Below, piece after piece: positions 60,046 through 64,000 of a DNA stretch of 64,000 nucleotides. The stretch's first letter is position 1. Each line of letters opens with the position of its first letter. The stretch lies in contig NZ_DF158899.1 of assembly GCF_000307265.1 (NCBI RefSeq), forward strand, positions 124,001 through 188,000, given 5' to 3'. The notes beneath the pieces were generated by a model. The model did no database searches. It was not told where the DNA came from and saw only the letters and a list, made by a program, of their open reading frames with translations. The translations under genes and the position numbers were made by a program. Origin of the DNA: Oscillibacter ruminantium GH1 (lineage in GTDB: Bacteria; Bacillota; Clostridia; Oscillospirales; Oscillospiraceae).

Positions 60046-60879
60046 ATGATGAACGAACGACAATCCACAATTTTATCCTATATCACAGAGCACACCGAGG
60101 CACGGAACAGTGATCTGGTCCCTCTGATCGGTCCCTGCTCCCCGATGACGCTGTGGCGGGATTTGGAAAAGCTGGAAAAAGAGGGCTATATTGTCCGGGT
60201 CCGAGGAGGAGCCATTCTCTCTCAAAAGCCAAGGCTGGCCGGATTGGAATCCGCCTTTTCCGAGCGAATCCACCAGAACACTGCCGCCAAAGAGCGCATC
60301 GCAAGACTCGCCGCCGGACTGCTCCGCTCCAATCACGCCTACTATCTGGACGCCGGCAGTACGGTGGCCGCCTTGACCCGCCGCCTCAAGGTGGGAAATT
60401 ACACCGTTTTGACCAGCGCCGTCAACATTGCGTCAGAGCTGGCTCTGAGCAGCCGGTTTAACGTCACGCTTCTGGGCGGGCAGGTTTCTCCCAACACGCT
60501 CTCATGTTCCGGCCCTCAGGCCGAAGCCATGCTGGACGGCATGAACATCGACGTTGCGGTGATGGCCACCTCCGGTTACTCTGTGACCAGCGGTTTTACC
60601 GTCGGTTCTCTTCAGGAGGCGCAGCTCAAGCAGAAAATCATTCGGAAAGCCGCATTTTCCATCATGCTTCTGGATTCCGGGAAAATCGGCAAAAATCACC
60701 CCTTCACCTTTGCGTCTCTGGCGAACATTCAGATTTTGATCTGCGACCAGACGCCGCCGGAGGATATTCTGAGAGCGGCCACAGCGGCAAACACCCAGAT
60801 TTTCACACCGGAGGACCCGTTGTCCTCGGACCAGCGCGAGGCGCTCTACCAGCGCCTCCTCCAGCAGAAACGGCTGTAA
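60046..60879 (+). CDS. DeoR-family transcriptional regulator
   Basis: 277 residues. N-terminal helix-turn-helix with MNERQSTILSYITEHTEARN, SPMTLWRDLEKLEKEGYIVR and RGGA; C-terminal DeoR sugar-phosphate sensor domain with YYLDAGSTVAALTRRL, LTSAVNIASELAL, LLGGQVSPNT and LLDSGKIGKNHPFTFASL. Members usually repress sugar operons and are released by a phosphorylated sugar. It lies 150 bases after the E1 gene with its own promoter, so it may regulate the E2-E3-E1 operon or act elsewhere. GGATG ATG start with weak SD. Confidence 0.9.
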   Translation: MMNERQSTILSYITEHTEARNSDLVPLIGPCSPMTLWRDLEKLEKEGYIVRVRGGAILSQKPRLAGLESAFSERIHQNTAAKERIARLAAGLLRSNHAYYLDAGSTVAALTRRLKVGNYTVLTSAVNIASELALSSRFNVTLLGGQVSPNTLSCSGPQAEAMLDGMNIDVAVMATSGYSVTSGFTVGSLQEAQLKQKIIRKAAFSIMLLDSGKIGKNHPFTFASLANIQILICDQTPPEDILRAATAANTQIFTPEDPLSSDQREALYQRLLQQKRL

Positions 60880-60924
60880 ATCATCCGGTTTCTTGCATTC
60901 GCGCTGTCTTTTCCGAACGTTAAA

Positions 60925-60960
60925 ACAGCGCCGAGACCTATGGACTCGGCGCTGTATTTT
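60925..60960 (+). terminator. Terminator of the DeoR-family gene
   Basis: ACAGCGCCGAG (60925-60935) with CTCGGCGCTGT (60945-60955), then ATTTT. Confidence 0.85.
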
Positions 60961-61023
60961 TGCGCTTTCGGCGTTTTCTGCGTTTAATCCGATTTCGATC
61001 TTCAATGCGCGGGAAAAGGCCGA

Positions 61024-62634
61024 TCAGCGCATTTGCCCTTTTTGCAAACGTTCATCTGCCTCAAGGAAGCAACAGGCCCGCCCATGTTTTTTTGCCGCAT
61101 AGAGCGCCGCGTCGCTCCGCTGAATCACCGCATCAATCTCTTCATTCGGATCGTCGCTTTGGGCAATTCCCGCACTGGCGGACAGCGTATCCATGCGCGG
61201 GTCGTCTTGAAATGCCTCCCTCATTCGGTGAAGCATCTGTTCCGTCCGATTCTTCAACTCCGCCAGTTCCCATGGCCCAAGCAGTAAAATCAGAAATTCA
61301 TCGCCGCCCAGACGCGCGATGAATTCGTTTGGAAAGCCTTCTTTCAAAAGCCGGGCGGCCAGCGCCAGCGCCTCGTCCCCCGTTCCGTGTCCGTGGGCGT
61401 CGTTAATCTGTTTAAAATAGTCCAAATCCAGATAGATCAGGCTCACCCGCTGCGTTCCCCGATTCTTACTGACATACCGGTAAAAATAACGGCGGTTATA
61501 GAGTCCCGTGAGGAAATCCGTGTTGGAGTTGCGGATAATCCGTTCCCGGAGCGCACGCTCAATCGTCACGTCCCGCAAAATGCAAACCCGCCCCACCGGA
61601 TCATGGAAAATATCGAAAATTGTATCCTCGTGAAATTTAAAAATCTTGTTTGCGCCGCCCACCGTCTTCGATACAACGATTTCCCGGTCCTCGTCGCTTT
61701 GAACCTTATTGCGCAAAAGTTCTTTTTTCCATTGGTCATAGGGCCGTCCTTCAATCTGGTCCCTGAAAATCTGAAAATACTCCAGCAGCTTTTCATTGAC
61801 CTTGATGATGTGGCCCTCGTCATCTTCGATCAAAATGCCAAAGGGCATACTGCGCAGCAAGATTTCAAGCTCCGTGCTAATATTTCCAAGGTCTGTGACG
61901 TCTCTCGCCACCCCTAGGGTTCCGATAATCTGACCAGCCTCGTCAAAAACGGGAGATTTTGCGGTCTTGAACTGGCGCATCCCGTGCTTGCTCAATACCT
62001 TTTCGTCAAACAGGCAGGTCTGTTTTTTTCGGATAACTTCTTCCTCCGACTCCAGACAGACATACTCTCCGGCGGCGTAGTCCTTGGGCGTCATATCCCA
62101 GATATAATAATGCCCCCGGCCCCGGATATTCTCTTTGGTCTTGCCCACCGCGCGGCAGAAAGCCTCATTTACCTTCTCATGGGAACCGCGGACATCCTTA
62201 AACCATACTAGATCCGGGATGCTGTCGATGACTGTGTCCAGACAGCTCTGCGCAATGTATCCGTCTCTTTGCGTTCGCAAATCTCCCAACAGCTTTTCAA
62301 AACGAAAAGCCGGAAAAAACGCCGGAATCGGACGCACCCAAAAATCAGCATACGGTCTTCCCGTCGGAATGGCAGCCAATTCCTGCTGCCCGACACACAG
62401 AACCAGTTGAATCTTCTCCGGTATCCGGGGCAAAAGGTTCAGAGCCTCTCCGTCCGGAAGATTCACGATCAGAACGTCACACGCCGTCCATTCCCCCTCC
62501 GCAGCGGGAAACCTCGTTATGTGACAAAAGGTCTGCTCCGGCAGAGGAACCTGACACAAAGCCTCCTCCAAGTCGGCGCTGCCGCCAAGAATATGGATTG
62601 TGAGATGATAGTCGTACACAGTATAAACCCCCAT
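61024..62634 (-). CDS. PAS-PAS-GGDEF diguanylate cyclase
   Basis: 536 residues, no membrane helix. An unassigned N-terminal ~120 residues; two PAS domains (about 130-240: LDTVIDSIPDLVWFKDVRGS; about 250-360: ELEILLRSMPFGILIEDDEG); GGDEF domain (about 370-536) with SNTDFLTGLYNRRYFYRYVS, DLDYFKQINDAHGHGTGDEA and the active site ARLGGDEFLILL. It should make c-di-GMP. No inhibitory RxxD is evident. The start is uncertain: an ATG at 62634 or a GTG five codons later that follows GGGGGT. Confidence 0.9.
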   Translation of the reverse strand: MGVYTVYDYHLTIHILGGSADLEEALCQVPLPEQTFCHITRFPAAEGEWTACDVLIVNLPDGEALNLLPRIPEKIQLVLCVGQQELAAIPTGRPYADFWVRPIPAFFPAFRFEKLLGDLRTQRDGYIAQSCLDTVIDSIPDLVWFKDVRGSHEKVNEAFCRAVGKTKENIRGRGHYYIWDMTPKDYAAGEYVCLESEEEVIRKKQTCLFDEKVLSKHGMRQFKTAKSPVFDEAGQIIGTLGVARDVTDLGNISTELEILLRSMPFGILIEDDEGHIIKVNEKLLEYFQIFRDQIEGRPYDQWKKELLRNKVQSDEDREIVVSKTVGGANKIFKFHEDTIFDIFHDPVGRVCILRDVTIERALRERIIRNSNTDFLTGLYNRRYFYRYVSKNRGTQRVSLIYLDLDYFKQINDAHGHGTGDEALALAARLLKEGFPNEFIARLGGDEFLILLLGPWELAELKNRTEQMLHRMREAFQDDPRMDTLSASAGIAQSDDPNEEIDAVIQRSDAALYAAKKHGRACCFLEADERLQKGQMR

Positions 62635-62870
62635 GGCAGCGCGGCATCCGTTTTTTCAACGAGTTTGCCTCGCCATACCAAGCAACGGAAAAGTCCCGCC
62701 GCGTTTTGTTGACGCAGCTTGAATGTCCAGCGTCCGCATATAAATGCGCGGACGCATAAAATAGTAATCCATTTTTAGCCATTGTAGCATAAATATGGAA
62801 AAAAAAATAGAAAGAATTTGTTTTTCAGTGATTTTGTCAAAAAGCACGCGTTTTACAATCCGCAGACGCG
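62635..62870. other. Spacer with no recognised feature
   Basis: Between the cyclase start and the terminator of the next gene: AT-rich near 62790-62830, no coding frame or RNA family seen. Confidence 0.5.
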
Positions 62871-62916
62871 AAAAAAGCCGCCCGGCGGACCTCGCTTTTT
62901 GAGTCCTCCGGGCGGC
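62871..62916 (-). terminator. Terminator of the flavoenzyme gene
   Basis: GCCGCCCGG (62877-62885) with CCGGGCGGC (62908-62916), inner GGAC/GTCC extension, and TTTTTT on the minus strand at 62876-62871. Confidence 0.8.
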
Positions 62917-62986
62917 AATATTCAGAAATATATGCTCATTTTTTAGTTAACTTCTGCTCTGGCGCCAAAAATTTTCAGCGCAAAAA

Positions 62987-64000
62987 TCAGATGGCCAGTG
63001 CCGCGTCCAGCGCATCGCCGGTGGCAAGGACCGCATTGCCGGGGGCCTTGGCCGCCTCGCCGATTGCAAAGACCTGCGGCACAGTTTCTTTCAGTGCCTC
63101 GCTCAAAGGATCGCTGCTGCGGCTGCCCATGGCCAGAACGATGCTGTCATACTCACGCATGGAGCCGGCGGTTCCGTCCATCAGGGCGTAGTCCACGCCG
63201 GCGGGATAAAACTGGCCAACCTTGGCGCCGGGACGCAGCTCCACACCATGGCGGGTGAAATTATCAAACATGAACTTTCGATTTTCCGGTACCACATCGC
63301 CTGCGATCACGTCCTTCATTTCGATAATTCCCACCTGATGGCCCCCCTCCGCCAAAAATTCCGCTGCCTCGCAGCCCACCATGCCGCCGCCGCCAACCAC
63401 CAGAACCCGCTTGCCCATCCGGACCTTGCCGTCCAGCAAATTCTGCGCGGTAACATAACCGCATTCACTCAAACCGGGAATTTTTAAAGTCAGGGGATTG
63501 GCGCCGGTGGCCAGAATCACAGCGTCTGGCTGCAGCGCCAGAATGGATTTCACGGCAGCCTCCGTACCCGTCTGCAAGTCAATCCCCGCCTGCTCACATT
63601 TCACGATCATGGATCGGATCGCCGCAGTGATCTGGCCCTTGCCGGTGGGATAGGCGGCAATGCGGAAGTTGCCGCCAAGCTCCGTGAACCGGCCCACGGC
63701 GATGATGGGAATGGACACGGCCTTTTTGATCTCCGTCACAAGATCGGCATTGAAGCCGCCGTGGGTCACGCCGGGGGCCCACATAAACTCATCCGCCAGA
63801 TGGATGGCCCGGGTGATGTGGAGCGCGTCCACGCCGCACTCCTGCTCTAAGTAAGCTGCCACCGCCGCCGCATCCTGCACGGTCTGTCCGCCGGGAACCT
63901 CGTCGCCGGCGTTGATGCGGCAAAGAATGGGGAGGTTTCCGCCGGTCTTTTGGCGGATGTTTTCAATGATAAGTCTGGCAAGGCGCATCCGGTTTTCAAA
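62987..64000 (-). CDS. Old Yellow Enzyme/2-enoate-reductase-type flavoenzyme with internal deletion, N-terminus beyond window
   Basis: 338 codons visible, open at the right edge. The first part matches the end of the FMN TIM barrel (DALHITRAIHLADEF..., then SIPIIAVGRFTE). In full-length relatives about 100-125 residues should follow with the 4Fe-4S cysteines and the first FAD motif (GxGxxG); here the barrel runs directly (near 63680) into LGGNFRIAAYPTGKGQ, which belongs well inside the FAD domain. The later NAD motif VLVVGGGGMVGCEAAEF and end (VFAIGEAAKAPGNAV) are intact. The frame is preserved. It may be inactive, hence a possible pseudogene; family members reduce enoates, steroids or trimethylamine-type compounds. 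Confidence 0.8.
   Translation of the reverse strand, partial: FENRMRLARLIIENIRQKTGGNLPILCRINAGDEVPGGQTVQDAAAVAAYLEQECGVDALHITRAIHLADEFMWAPGVTHGGFNADLVTEIKKAVSIPIIAVGRFTELGGNFRIAAYPTGKGQITAAIRSMIVKCEQAGIDLQTGTEAAVKSILALQPDAVILATGANPLTLKIPGLSECGYVTAQNLLDGKVRMGKRVLVVGGGGMVGCEAAEFLAEGGHQVGIIEMKDVIAGDVVPENRKFMFDNFTRHGVELRPGAKVGQFYPAGVDYALMDGTAGSMREYDSIVLAMGSRSSDPLSEALKETVPQVFAIGEAAKAPGNAVLATGDALDAALAI

Noticed and set aside
1-64000. Mobile elements, prophage, tRNA or rRNA genes, CRISPR arrays
   Set aside because: I looked for transposase or integrase motifs, terminal inverted repeats, tRNA-like cloverleaf ends and regularly spaced repeats and saw none.

Overview
The window looks like a chromosomal segment of a GC-rich, spore-forming anaerobic Firmicute of the Oscillospiraceae type (relatives of Oscillibacter, Dysosmobacter, Flavonifractor, Intestinimonas). 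The evidence is a butyrate-pathway crt-hbd pair, an alpha/beta small acid-soluble spore protein, an SLH-anchored exoenzyme, an infC-rpmI-rplT operon with a Firmicute-style attenuated leader, and overall protein similarity. This placement is inference. I see no rRNA, tRNA, insertion sequence, phage gene or CRISPR array.

Layout. 1-6.2 kb: hbd (cut by the left edge) and crt; trmB; infC-rpmI-rplT; a tiny Gln/Asn-rich protein; a DMT exporter; a DtxR-type repressor. 6.2-13 kb: an Lrp regulator divergent from an oxaloacetate-decarboxylase-like carboxyltransferase; an NhaC antiporter behind a long leader; histidine ammonia-lyase. 13.4-18.4 kb: a TrpR-like regulator; a MarR regulator with a heterodimeric ABC exporter. 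18.4-24.7 kb: nudC; a BusR-like c-di-AMP-type regulator with a three-gene OpuC-type osmolyte importer; a DUF4330 protein; a GNAT acetyltransferase. 24.8-37.5 kb: a glycosyltransferase/pyruvyltransferase fusion; DUF6774 and DUF421 proteins; a CLC transporter coupled to a degenerate E2-like acyltransferase; serC-serA; a hydantoinase; the SLH nucleotidase; the spore protein.

37.9-52.9 kb is the most interesting part. A YesN/YesM-type two-component system is followed by a tandem RbsA-like ABC ATPase that has lost both Walker A motifs. Convergent to it lies a ten-gene sugar operon: a ribose-type ABC importer, a GatZ-family protein, an amidohydrolase, a YjbQ protein, a PfkB kinase, a DUF4432 protein, a D-lyxose isomerase and a xylulokinase-family kinase. 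The kinase of the two-component system has almost no extracytoplasmic sensor. I propose that the dead ATPase links the histidine kinase to the sugar permease, so that transporter state is the signal.

53-64 kb: pfkA; a 2-oxoacid dehydrogenase operon in the order E2-E3-E1 with a fused alpha-beta E1, whose promoter carries nested GTTATAT inverted repeats and which is followed by a DeoR-family regulator; a PAS-GGDEF diguanylate cyclase; and an Old Yellow Enzyme/2-enoate-reductase-type flavoenzyme (cut by the right edge) that seems to have lost its iron-sulfur and FAD-binding section by an in-frame deletion.
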